This document shows positions 9,645 to 17,271 of a stretch of DNA of 55,206 nucleotides, one piece after another. The notes under the pieces were generated by a model. The model saw only the letters and a list, made by a program, of their open reading frames with translations, was not told the DNA's origin and searched no databases. Source of the stretch: Candidatus Cloacimonadota bacterium (lineage in GTDB: Bacteria > Cloacimonadota > Cloacimonadia > Cloacimonadales > Cloacimonadaceae); contig JAHDQK010000034.1 of NCBI GenBank assembly GCA_018433885.1, forward strand, positions 1 through 55,206, given 5' to 3'. Positions within the stretch are counted from its first letter, which is position 1. Each line of letters begins with the position of its first letter. The position numbers were made by a program, and so were the translations under genes.

Positions 9645-9863
9645 ATGAATACTGAACTAATGATGCTAATTGTACTGCTTTTGGGTCAGGTGCAGGTGGG
9701 TTTGCTACTTTGGCTTTCGATCAAACACCGCAAACAGATCAAGCAGGTGGAATCCGATATGGAAAAGCAGTCCAGATTTGCCTCGAGACAGCGGGAAACC
9801 AATAGCCCGCGGGAAGCGAAGCCCAGCCCCAGGAAACGCAGTAGAATCACATGGGAGTATTAA
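9645..9863 (+). CDS. Small single-pass membrane protein
   Basis: 72 residues, ATG with an AGG-rich site (AGGTCAGGAT) just upstream. One N-terminal transmembrane helix (about 5-25) is followed by a very basic tail (KHRKQIKQ, then SPREAKPSPRKRSR). This gives an N-out, C-in single-pass topology with a cationic cytoplasmic tail that could touch nucleic acid or acidic lipids or proteins. The next gene's ATG follows 1 bp after the stop. No family recognised. Confidence 0.6.
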   Translation: MNTELMMLIVLLLGQVQVGLLLWLSIKHRKQIKQVESDMEKQSRFASRQRETNSPREAKPSPRKRSRITWEY

Positions 9864-9864
9864 G

Positions 9865-10608
9865 ATGATTGCCACAGTATTTACAAACCTCTCAGGTGGG
9901 GCATATTTTGCGATGCTTATGGTTCTGACATGGGTCTTAGTCGTCTTGCATCTACTGCTCTTTCGACTCTGGAAGAAGCCCGCAGTTACTTCTGATGCCC
10001 TTGTTCACGGGCAGGAAAGCGATACACAAGAGACGGCAAATCTACCCACTGCCCCAGGGACAAATAGTTATCCTAGTATCAGCATGGAGGATATGCAAAG
10101 CATGCAAGAAGAGATTCTGAATAAGCTTACAGAGATCAAAGCACTCATAGCAAGCTCAGGATCAGGGCAGCAGCAGGATTATCCCCGACGGGAGCCTGAC
10201 ATTTCTTCAGTGGGAAGACACAACAAGGATACAATAGAAGAATTCAGAGCCTATCTGAAGACCTATTATCCCTCTGATGCAGAAAATATCCTGGAGATGT
10301 TCCTCTCCTTTTCTCAACACTTGGCTAATGAACCGGTGCTCAGGGATAATGTGATCAGATGTGCCGCTGCTTTGGATTTTGCCAACCTCTCTGAAAGAAG
10401 AAGCCTGGAGCTTTGCAGTATTGCCTCAGAAGCTCTGGAAAGTTTTCAGATCAAGCTATATTGCCCCAAAATCGGCGATAAGTTCGATCCCGAAAGTATG
10501 AGTCTCAGAAACCAATACTCAGATTCAGAAAGGGTAAGCAAGGTACTATACTTTGGGATTACGAGCAGTAATAGAGAAATACAAAAGGCAGTTGTAAATG
10601 TCGGATAG
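9865..10608 (+). CDS. Single-pass membrane protein with cytoplasmic domain
   Basis: 247 residues from the ATG at 9865; a longer reading frame upstream would overlap the preceding gene completely, so I reject it. A transmembrane helix lies at about 12-35 (AYFAMLMVLTWVLVVLHLLL). A low-complexity linker and a short amphipathic helix (about 70-100) follow, then a soluble acidic domain of about 130 residues. Family unknown. Its 3' end overlaps the next gene by 11 bp. It is probably a membrane-tethered adaptor of the operon's complex. Confidence 0.7.
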   Translation: MIATVFTNLSGGAYFAMLMVLTWVLVVLHLLLFRLWKKPAVTSDALVHGQESDTQETANLPTAPGTNSYPSISMEDMQSMQEEILNKLTEIKALIASSGSGQQQDYPRREPDISSVGRHNKDTIEEFRAYLKTYYPSDAENILEMFLSFSQHLANEPVLRDNVIRCAAALDFANLSERRSLELCSIASEALESFQIKLYCPKIGDKFDPESMSLRNQYSDSERVSKVLYFGITSSNREIQKAVVNVG

Positions 10609-12685
10609 TAAAAGTATTCCGTTGAGTTATCTTAAATGCGATGATGATTGCGTTGTTTTGCAGTTTAATTATGATATTAACTCTCAAAACACTAAATCTC
10701 AATCCAATAAGTTTGTTCGTAAGGAAAATGGTTGGAGCAAAGGAAATACCCAAAGCACAATCAGCCCAGTAAATCTCAGAACTGAGATTCTAAAACGCTA
10801 TCCATTTATTGATGCCAAGGAGATTGTTGAAAAAGCAGATAAGTCTAGCTGTTCAGTTTATTTTGCACACAATAAAATAGAACTATTAGATCATCATGAT
10901 GATCCAGTTGACTCGATAAACGAATTAGCTTTGGTTGATCGAGTAGTGTACCAAGAAAGAGGAAACTCTATTCACTTTGTCTTTATTGGAAAGACAGTGT
11001 TAGTTGAGGCAAGGGATGTGCCAAAAGATGTATTCTATCATATCCTGAAGGGTACACAGAGCTATTTAGAATCATCCATCAAGCAGATAAATTTAAATGG
11101 TGGTGATGGCTATAAGGATATTCCAAGTAATAGCATAGAGGTTTTGCGGAACGGGACTACATACTTCCCTCTTGATATTGAAAAAATAGCTGCGTACTTG
11201 ATGAGGATGGAAGGGGATTATAGCTGTTCTATACCTATTCTTGAATCAGTTAAAAAAATCAGAAGCATAATTCAGGAAGCTATGACTAACGGCGAACATC
11301 ATTCATTTGAGAGGCTTGAGATCAACAAACAATTTACAATTGTGCATTATGGGCCTACTATACAGAAGAAAAAAATACTCAATTGTGCTAAAGATGGGCT
11401 TTTCTATGATTATGAAGCGCTTAAAAAATCAATTCTATCTGAATCAAACCGAGCAGAGGAGTTAGCAAACAAGACTAGCAATGAAGTCGGAACAGTACAA
11501 GATGTAGCTTCTGTAGTTAATCCCAATGATAATCAAGTACAGAATACTCCTGCATGTCAATACCCGACAAACCGTGTGAAACCAGATCAGAATAAGTATA
11601 TAATAAATTTCAAGAAGAACGATACAACCGAAGGTGTTTTCCCCGAGGCACAGTTTAACAAGCAGGGGGGGAGGGGTGTTGAGCAAGAGGTCGAGAACGC
11701 GTTTACTTCCTGTAAATCACTTTCATCGTTTGTTTCTACCTTGGAAAGCATCTTTGAGTTAGATCACACCAGTGTCATTGATGAATTATTTCCTTACATT
11801 CAACTACCTGGGATGTCCATCCACTTAACTCCCTTAGAAAAAGATCGGTGGAAGATTGAAATAAAAGGTACAAAGAAAGCTGATCTGGATAGAATTGAAC
11901 TAGAACAAAAAGACTTCCAGAAAAAGCTCAATCAACAGCAGGAAGAACTCAGATCCTCGATGGAAACAAACAAGGTTAAACTATCAATTCTGGAAAGAGT
12001 TCTGACTTTGTGCAATGTTGATGATTATAACATGTTAGAAGATCGGATAAGAGAGAATCTTGATAACTTAGCTGCCTTGGGAGGGGAAGCTGAGAATCTC
12101 CGCAAAGTTGTTCATCTCTTGCACGCAACACCTGAAAAAGCGAGGGAGAAGGCGGAGTATCTCAGCCAAGCTCTTGCCCCGGGATCATCATTGAAAGATA
12201 CAAGCCTTGATGAGCTAAAGAGCCGAATAGATGAGATGGAAAAAAGTTATAAAAAAACTGGGGAGTTAAGTAGTGAACTGGAGAGTTTCTTTCAACAACC
12301 GGATTCGCTGTTACTGGGCACTTTCCCTCTGATAAAAGAAGAGGTGGGCTCAAAGTACAGTTATTTTACAGACTCTTACAACAAGCTTAGTTCACAGATG
12401 ATTATTGCCGAGGCTATTAAAAGCAAGCTGGCAGATCCTCAGCTCCGCTCCAAGCTTGATCTTGAGATAAATACCCTGAACGAAGAACTTAGGCAATACA
12501 GCCTGGCGATTGAAGTGCCCCAACGCGGCACATCTGCTGATCCATCCAGGCATAAGTTTGTGGGATATGACAGCGGAGGTACCAGGGGGCAGATATCGTC
12601 CGTATCGGCGTGGGGCTTGGTTGAGCTGGAGAATGGCTCCTACAAGAGAACTATCTATAAATCTGAAGTAAGAATATATCAATAG
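10598..12685 (+). CDS. Large protein of unknown function with coiled-coil C-terminal half
   Basis: 695 residues, ATG overlapping the preceding stop by 11 bp. There is no signal peptide or membrane helix. Residues 1-430 are globular with no motif I recognise. Residues about 430-640 are rich in K/E/L/Q heptad-like helices (coiled coil), and a short beta-like tail ends the protein. The first 1.1 kb is visibly richer in A+T, with AAA/AAT/TTT-type codons, than the rest of the gene and its neighbours, which suggests that the N-terminal module was acquired or exchanged separately. It precedes the motor pair by 7 bp, so it may couple the cytoskeletal and stator parts. Function unknown. Confidence 0.75.
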   Translation: MSDSKSIPLSYLKCDDDCVVLQFNYDINSQNTKSQSNKFVRKENGWSKGNTQSTISPVNLRTEILKRYPFIDAKEIVEKADKSSCSVYFAHNKIELLDHHDDPVDSINELALVDRVVYQERGNSIHFVFIGKTVLVEARDVPKDVFYHILKGTQSYLESSIKQINLNGGDGYKDIPSNSIEVLRNGTTYFPLDIEKIAAYLMRMEGDYSCSIPILESVKKIRSIIQEAMTNGEHHSFERLEINKQFTIVHYGPTIQKKKILNCAKDGLFYDYEALKKSILSESNRAEELANKTSNEVGTVQDVASVVNPNDNQVQNTPACQYPTNRVKPDQNKYIINFKKNDTTEGVFPEAQFNKQGGRGVEQEVENAFTSCKSLSSFVSTLESIFELDHTSVIDELFPYIQLPGMSIHLTPLEKDRWKIEIKGTKKADLDRIELEQKDFQKKLNQQQEELRSSMETNKVKLSILERVLTLCNVDDYNMLEDRIRENLDNLAALGGEAENLRKVVHLLHATPEKAREKAEYLSQALAPGSSLKDTSLDELKSRIDEMEKSYKKTGELSSELESFFQQPDSLLLGTFPLIKEEVGSKYSYFTDSYNKLSSQMIIAEAIKSKLADPQLRSKLDLEINTLNEELRQYSLAIEVPQRGTSADPSRHKFVGYDSGGTRGQISSVSAWGLVELENGSYKRTIYKSEVRIYQ

Positions 12686-12692
12686 GAAGGAC

Positions 12693-14156
12693 ATGATGTT
12701 TTTGAGTTTATTCCAGGTAAGTGCGACAGAAGCCTTGATTGCTTATGTTTTAATCGGCTTGTTTGCGCTGTCAGGTATGATTTTGATCACCATCGAACTT
12801 GTACGGCGCATACACTTCGATTCCTACGATCTCTCGGATGAAATCCGCAGATATACCAGAGAATCAAAAGTGAGCGACGAAAGGGTTTTGCTGGATTATG
12901 TGGATAGCTACTTCTCCCGGACTATGCTAGCTTTTGACGAAATTATCAGATTTTTAATCTCAAGTTTGACCATTCTGGGACTACTGGGTACCTTTATTGG
13001 GCTGGCAGTTTTAATCGTACCTGAGTTTAATGAGCTCTCTACTACTGTCAGTATAGGCAACGTGTTCGATCCGGACTTCAAGGATACTTTCGGGAATATA
13101 ACTGATGGCTTCAAAACTGCATTTGGTACAAGTATCATGGGAATAGTCTGTTCGATAATCCTTTCTATCTTATACCATATTCTAAGGCAGAACATCAGAG
13201 CTGTCAGGTCACAATTCACTCGCTTTGAGCTTCCTGCCTTGATCGCCGAGACCAAGAAAGAAACCCTCAGCTACGATCCGGTGGAGTTCTACCACGAAAT
13301 TCAGAACTACTTTATCGATGGCTTGAGGAAGTTTGGAGATACCGCTGCTAAGAACCAGGCTGAGTTTAAGCAATGGTCGGTAACCGTGGTGAAATCCCAC
13401 ACGGAGGCAGTGAAGACTTATGTGGAATCCAACAACAACACCATGAAAGAAGTGCTGGATGAGCTGGGAAAAGAGTACAAGGCATTGAAGCAGGTTAGCA
13501 AAGACAACTTAAGAGTATCGGAAGTGCTGGGTTCTTTGATAGATAAATTGGATGCCTTTGCCGATGTCATTCGCAACTACGATAAAACATATGAGAATCT
13601 CCTTGGGCAGATCGAAAATTTCTCCACGGAGTTTGCCAATGTCTTCTCCCGGATCCAGACCGTGGTTGAGCTTACTACCCAGCCCTCTAATCTGCTCACC
13701 AATCTCTACACGGCTATCTCAACCATGGTGAACAATCAGCATGACCTGTTGACCGGGAACAAGGCCATGATGGAAGGGTTCCGGGCAAACTTTGAGGAGC
13801 TACTTCAAAGCAGTTCAGCCAGGAATGATGCCAATAGCGAGAAGTTTCAGACTATCCTGACGGATCTTCTGATGGATGTGCAGACCGTCTTTTCTCCGGA
13901 TTCTGTTTCCAAGCTGCTGGATCCCCGTTTTGAGATGGTAAAGAATGAACTGGTGAATCTTTCTATATCTCTGGGAACTCTGAACTCCTATGGGAAGAGC
14001 TTGGAAAAAATGGGGGCAGTAGAATCTTCAATGCAGAAAATCAGAGATCTGCTTGCCGAAAAGGGTGCACACCAGCAAGAGTTTGCAAACTTGGAAGCCC
14101 AGCTAAAGAAGATTAATGATAATCTGGGTAGAGTCTTCGAGGCATTGGAGTTCTAA
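12693..14156 (+). CDS. MotA/TolQ/ExbB-type proton-channel protein with long cytoplasmic tail (ZorA-like)
   Basis: 487 residues. Transmembrane helices lie near 12-35, 88-109 and 144-165. The second contains GLLGTFIGL, the family's conserved channel segment. After the last helix come about 320 residues of mostly helical, coiled-coil-like sequence. That is far longer than in TolQ or ExbB and is the hallmark of ZorA-like stators. With the OmpA-type partner 3 bp downstream it should form a peptidoglycan-anchored, ion-driven stator unit like MotAB or ZorAB. The long tail would project into the cytoplasm, where it could transmit torque or a signal to the tubulin- or Hsp70-like proteins; this coupling is inference. 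No ZorC, ZorD or ZorE gene accompanies it. Confidence 0.85.
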   Translation: MMFLSLFQVSATEALIAYVLIGLFALSGMILITIELVRRIHFDSYDLSDEIRRYTRESKVSDERVLLDYVDSYFSRTMLAFDEIIRFLISSLTILGLLGTFIGLAVLIVPEFNELSTTVSIGNVFDPDFKDTFGNITDGFKTAFGTSIMGIVCSIILSILYHILRQNIRAVRSQFTRFELPALIAETKKETLSYDPVEFYHEIQNYFIDGLRKFGDTAAKNQAEFKQWSVTVVKSHTEAVKTYVESNNNTMKEVLDELGKEYKALKQVSKDNLRVSEVLGSLIDKLDAFADVIRNYDKTYENLLGQIENFSTEFANVFSRIQTVVELTTQPSNLLTNLYTAISTMVNNQHDLLTGNKAMMEGFRANFEELLQSSSARNDANSEKFQTILTDLLMDVQTVFSPDSVSKLLDPRFEMVKNELVNLSISLGTLNSYGKSLEKMGAVESSMQKIRDLLAEKGAHQQEFANLEAQLKKINDNLGRVFEALEF

Positions 14157-14159
14157 TCA

Positions 14160-14687
14160 ATGAATAGCTTCACCGATCATAACGAGAGTCTGAACATCTG
14201 GCCATCCTTTGCAGATATTGCCTTCTGTGCCATGGTGGTCTTTCTGATCTATGCACTCTATTTGATGAGCGTTCCCCAGAATGTGAAGGTAGGGAATATT
14301 GATGCAAAAACTGCGGATTTTGCTTCGGGATCTGCTAAATTGCCGCAAGCAGCTTATGCTTCCCTAGATAGTCTGCATGATAAGATAGTGCGGGGTGAGT
14401 ACAGCCCGATGTGGGAAGGTGATTCTACCTATATTATTGTGGTGGCTGGGCACACAGACAATGTCCCATTCTATGATGCAAAGCTTATCAACAACTGGGG
14501 GCTTTCATCAGCCAGAGCTCAAAGCGTTGTGAATTACTTCGTTGATATAAAGGGGATTGATCCTAAAAGAATAAGAGCAATAGGTTATGGAGAGAACAAG
14601 CCAAAGACCAGCAATGCTACTGAAGAAGGCAGAGCGAAAAACCGAAGGATTGAAGTTTTCCTCATGAAATCGGGCGGCAAAATATAA
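14160..14687 (+). CDS. MotB/OmpA-type peptidoglycan-binding stator partner (ZorB-like)
   Basis: 175 residues. A short cytoplasmic N-terminus is followed by one transmembrane helix (about 18-36), with an aspartate, D19, at its start in the context PSFADIAF. This matches the proton-carrying aspartate of MotB, ExbD and TolR. Residues about 70-172 are an OmpA/MotB domain, with GHTDN near 98, LSSARAQSVVNYF, GYGENKP and a final NRRIEVFL. It should bind peptidoglycan in the periplasm and form the stator with the preceding protein, whose gene ends 3 bp upstream. Confidence 0.88.
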   Translation: MNSFTDHNESLNIWPSFADIAFCAMVVFLIYALYLMSVPQNVKVGNIDAKTADFASGSAKLPQAAYASLDSLHDKIVRGEYSPMWEGDSTYIIVVAGHTDNVPFYDAKLINNWGLSSARAQSVVNYFVDIKGIDPKRIRAIGYGENKPKTSNATEEGRAKNRRIEVFLMKSGGKI

Positions 14688-14718
14688 ACCTGTGCTGGTA
14701 TTTGGAGGGAGGATATGA

Positions 14719-15042
14719 ATGAATAAACTAAAGCCCTTGCTAAGATATGTTCCTCATGTATTTATCATGCTGCTGCTCCTCTGGGCTCTAAATCCGGAGA
14801 ATCCCTATGCTTATTATCGGATTATGAGAGTAATCGTCTGCGCGGCATATGCCTATCTCTTTACGTCCGCCATCGGTAGCAAAAAGAAAGAGTGGGCCTG
14901 GGTCTTGGGAGTCCTGGCATTTATCTATAACCCGATAGTATCGCTGCATCTAAACAGAGAAATCTGGACTGTGATAAATGTAGTTTCGATTCTCATCACA
15001 GTCCTTCATATCTGGTGCCACCGAAACTTACAATCAGAGTAA
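14719..15042 (+). CDS. Small multi-pass membrane protein (DUF6804-like)
   Basis: 107 residues, ATG after a strong GGAGGGAGG site (14704-14712). A second ATG at 14715 leads to a stop after three codons and is not used. Three to four short hydrophobic helices are separated by NPENPYAYY and FIYNPIVSLHL, patterns I associate from memory with the DUF6804 membrane family. It ends the operon; whether it belongs to the same machine is uncertain because the gap before it (31 bp) is longer than the others. Confidence 0.6.
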   Translation: MNKLKPLLRYVPHVFIMLLLLWALNPENPYAYYRIMRVIVCAAYAYLFTSAIGSKKKEWAWVLGVLAFIYNPIVSLHLNREIWTVINVVSILITVLHIWCHRNLQSE

Positions 15043-15156
15043 CGACCTTGATGTAGTTTCACAATAAGAATGTAGCTATTCTGTGAAATGCGCTCTTCTA
15101 CCTATTGCACGGATTAAATCATAGCCGTATAGTCGCATATATGACCGTTGCACAAT

Positions 15157-15660
15157 CCGCAAAACAAGGTGCGCAATTAGTTTCTCTCCCGGCTCAGAGT
15201 AGCGTCATACCTGATAGCCGGGGTATTATCCACTGGATTGTCATGGCATTACGCTCATCATAAACATATATCCCCTACCCCCAACCATTAAAACCACAGT
15301 CTTCATGGTTGGGGGTAAGGGATTAAACCATAAATACGGCCTATACCATATTATACCAGGAGTTTACACCCCTGGCTATGGAATATTACCCCTGCCGGGG
15401 TTTCCGATAATGGACGAAGCTTGGTGTATAATGGGGCACTATGACGGATTTATGCGGCACTATCGGGGAACGGGTAATTATTCGATGGTCTTCAGAAATG
15501 TCGTTCCTTGGAACTTGGATGCTTCCCGCATAGATATTGCGTTTGCTACCTGAAATGTCGCTCCTGTGGAACTTTTCAAGACTGTTTAACAAGCCGCAAA
15601 ACATGGTGCGCGTTAGGTTTTATCTCTTTGCTCCGCGTATCGTCATTCCTACGATTGGGG
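15157..15660. repeat. Diverged direct repeats in gene-free DNA
   Basis: CCGCAAAACAAGGTGCGCAA (15157-15176) recurs as CCGCAAAACATGGTGCGCGT (15594-15613), each followed after about 30 bp by a CGTCAT-CCT stretch. A second pair, GAAATGTCGTTCCTTGGAAC (15495-15514) and GAAATGTCGCTCCTGTGGAA (15552-15571), lies between them. No convincing gene is present between 15043 and 15836; the short open frames here lack ribosome sites and are built on these repeats. Confidence 0.55.
15272..15321. repeat. 17-bp near-perfect inverted repeat (large hairpin)
   Basis: CCCCTACCCCCAACCAT (15272-15288) and ATGGTTGGGGGTAAGGG (15305-15321) pair over 17 bp with one mismatch around a 16-nt loop. There is no T-run on either side, so it is not an ordinary terminator. 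It lies 230 bp after the operon. It could be a miniature inverted-repeat element or an RNA-stabilising stem. Confidence 0.55.
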
Positions 15661-15685
15661 ACATTGCCAGACAGCTTGCGGTTTA

Positions 15686-15704
15686 TTTTTTTTTTGGGGG
15701 GGGG
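15686..15704 (+). repeat. Homopolymer junction T10-G9
   Basis: Ten T residues are followed directly by nine G residues in gene-free DNA about 130 bp from the left transposon end. Such tracts are prone to slippage and may differ in length between cells; an assembly artefact is also possible. Confidence 0.6.
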
Positions 15705-16032
15705 TGGACGATATAATCAATTGTTCTACATCTGTTTGCCATGTTTATGGATTCCTGCCTACGAGACTGTGTGAAAACTCCAACGCTTTTAGAACAGAGC
15801 ACTTAGGAGAGAGTCATATAGATGCTTATTATGGGATCTCAACTATTTTTTCAAATCGTATCACCATTTTTTCAAATCGGCAGTTTTGTGGGTTTGCGAT
15901 ATCACGATTTTTTCAAACGAGTATCACGATTATTGCAAATCATCTTATCACTTCTTAAGCAGAAGGTAATCCATTTTATCTAACTCGCAACCAGAAAGTT
16001 GCAAAAAAACCATTAGCAGCACGCCAGTAGGC

Positions 16033-16548
16033 TTATGCAGCTGTTTTCCTCATCCTCGGTTTCGGTTTTATGCCTGATTCCTTACGCAATTTTCCAAGTA
16101 TGGCGGGTTGGATGTAGGTGCCCAGCTTCAGGATCCCCTCTTTTGATAAGACTTTGTACCCGCTGCAGTCGATGCCCACCATATCGATAGATGCCAGTGC
16201 TTCCAGATAAACAAAGACCAGTTGCCTGCTCTTGCCATAGTCTGAGGCAATCTCTCGGATGGAGCAGAACTGCCTGGAGTCCAGCATGTTAAGGATTTCT
16301 TCTGCTACCTGAGTGCTGTAGTTCCACTTGCCTTTTTGATTGAAGCCAACCTGCGACTGATAGCGGTTACAGCAGACGTAGAGCTTGTCTTGAGTTGAAA
16401 TGCACTTGATTTCATGGTTGTTGAGTAGCGTTCTGATGGACTGCTTTACTGTCTTGGTCTCGATTCCGGTTAGCTCTGCTATCGTTTCTGTGTTGAACGG
16501 TTTTCTGTACTGATGGACGAAGTTTCGGATAACATCCATGTTTGTCAT
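16033..16548 (-). CDS. Winged-helix/HTH protein of the transposon
   Basis: 171 residues, ATG overlapping the ATPase gene's stop (ATGA), so translation is coupled. Two helix-turn-helix-like segments are visible: about 17-42 (NTETIAELTGIETKTVKQSI) and about 88-115 (CSIREIASDYGKSRQLVFVY). The C-terminus is basic. A sequence-specific DNA-binding role, as regulator, target-site selector or accessory factor, is likely. I find no TniQ zinc-finger pattern, so calling it TniQ would not be supported. Confidence 0.7.
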   Translation of the reverse strand: MTNMDVIRNFVHQYRKPFNTETIAELTGIETKTVKQSIRTLLNNHEIKCISTQDKLYVCCNRYQSQVGFNQKGKWNYSTQVAEEILNMLDSRQFCSIREIASDYGKSRQLVFVYLEALASIDMVGIDCSGYKVLSKEGILKLGTYIQPAILGKLRKESGIKPKPRMRKTAA

Positions 16549-17261
16549 GGTTCCGTCTCCACCAACGCATTATCCAGCGTGAAGCCTGGGTTTTGCTTGA
16601 TCCTGCCTTCCATGATGTACATCAGCTTCAAGGCTTTTCTGAGGTTGCCGTTGCTGTTGAAATGGATGGTATCTATGAGCCGATCTGTTACTTCCACTTC
16701 CATTATCTCTTTGGCAAGCAGTTCAATATCCTTTCTGCTTGTGGGCTGGAACTCACAGAAGTAGTTGCAGCGGTCAAAGTAGTGCGGATTGATCTGTGCC
16801 AGACGGTCTTTGGCGTTTTGCATCCCCACCAGGATAACTATGCACAGCGTCTCATCCACGATGTCACGGATCGCACCCAAGAGCGCTTCATGCTTGAATG
16901 CATAATCTATCTCATCAATTACGATTACAGTATCGGCACGATCTTCCAAAATACCCAGACAGCGTTGGAACAGGTTATTGGCAGTTCCATACGGTAAATG
17001 CTGCCCCAGGTTGAAGCGTTTGTATAACGCGAGCAGTAACTGCTGGGCAAATGATTTGGGTGTGGTGGTAGCTTCCAACCTGAGATATAGGTATCCTTCC
17101 CTGAAAGCCATGCGCTGGGCATAAGTCGTCTTACCGGATCCGGGACGTCCATACAGCAAGCCCAAGCCCACCATTTCCAGCTTGGGTCTGCTCTTCAGAA
17201 AGGAGATACAGGCATCTGCCTCCACTACGTTGCGGGTCTTGACCAGTTTGGATTGTTTCAT
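16545..17261 (-). CDS. AAA+ transposition ATPase (MuB/TniB/TnsC-like)
   Basis: 238 residues from the ATG at 17261, preceded by GGAG at a good distance; an upstream frame to 17342 would overlap the transposase by 70 bp. Walker A is GRPGSGKTT near residue 38, and Walker B is VIVIDEIDYAF about 70 residues later. Proteins of this type bind DNA as ATP-dependent filaments, choose targets and activate the transposase. Order and spacing (transposase, then ATPase, with an 11-bp gap) are those of TniA-TniB and MuA-MuB pairs. Confidence 0.88.
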   Translation of the reverse strand: MKQSKLVKTRNVVEADACISFLKSRPKLEMVGLGLLYGRPGSGKTTYAQRMAFREGYLYLRLEATTTPKSFAQQLLLALYKRFNLGQHLPYGTANNLFQRCLGILEDRADTVIVIDEIDYAFKHEALLGAIRDIVDETLCIVILVGMQNAKDRLAQINPHYFDRCNYFCEFQPTSRKDIELLAKEIMEVEVTDRLIDTIHFNSNGNLRKALKLMYIMEGRIKQNPGFTLDNALVETEP

Positions 17262-17271
17262 CTTGTGTCTC

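Noticed and set aside
384-15042. Calling the operon a Zorya system
   Set aside because: Only ZorA/ZorB-like stator genes are present; the ZorC, ZorD or ZorE effectors are missing and other gene types take their place.
15305-15774. Open frames of 70-90 codons after the operon
   Set aside because: No ribosome sites, odd composition, and overlap with diverged repeats and a homopolymer tract.
15836-15940. Regular 20-bp repeats as a CRISPR array
   Set aside because: Copies are diverged, spacers are 0-20 bp, there are no cas genes, and the repeats flank a transposase gene cluster.
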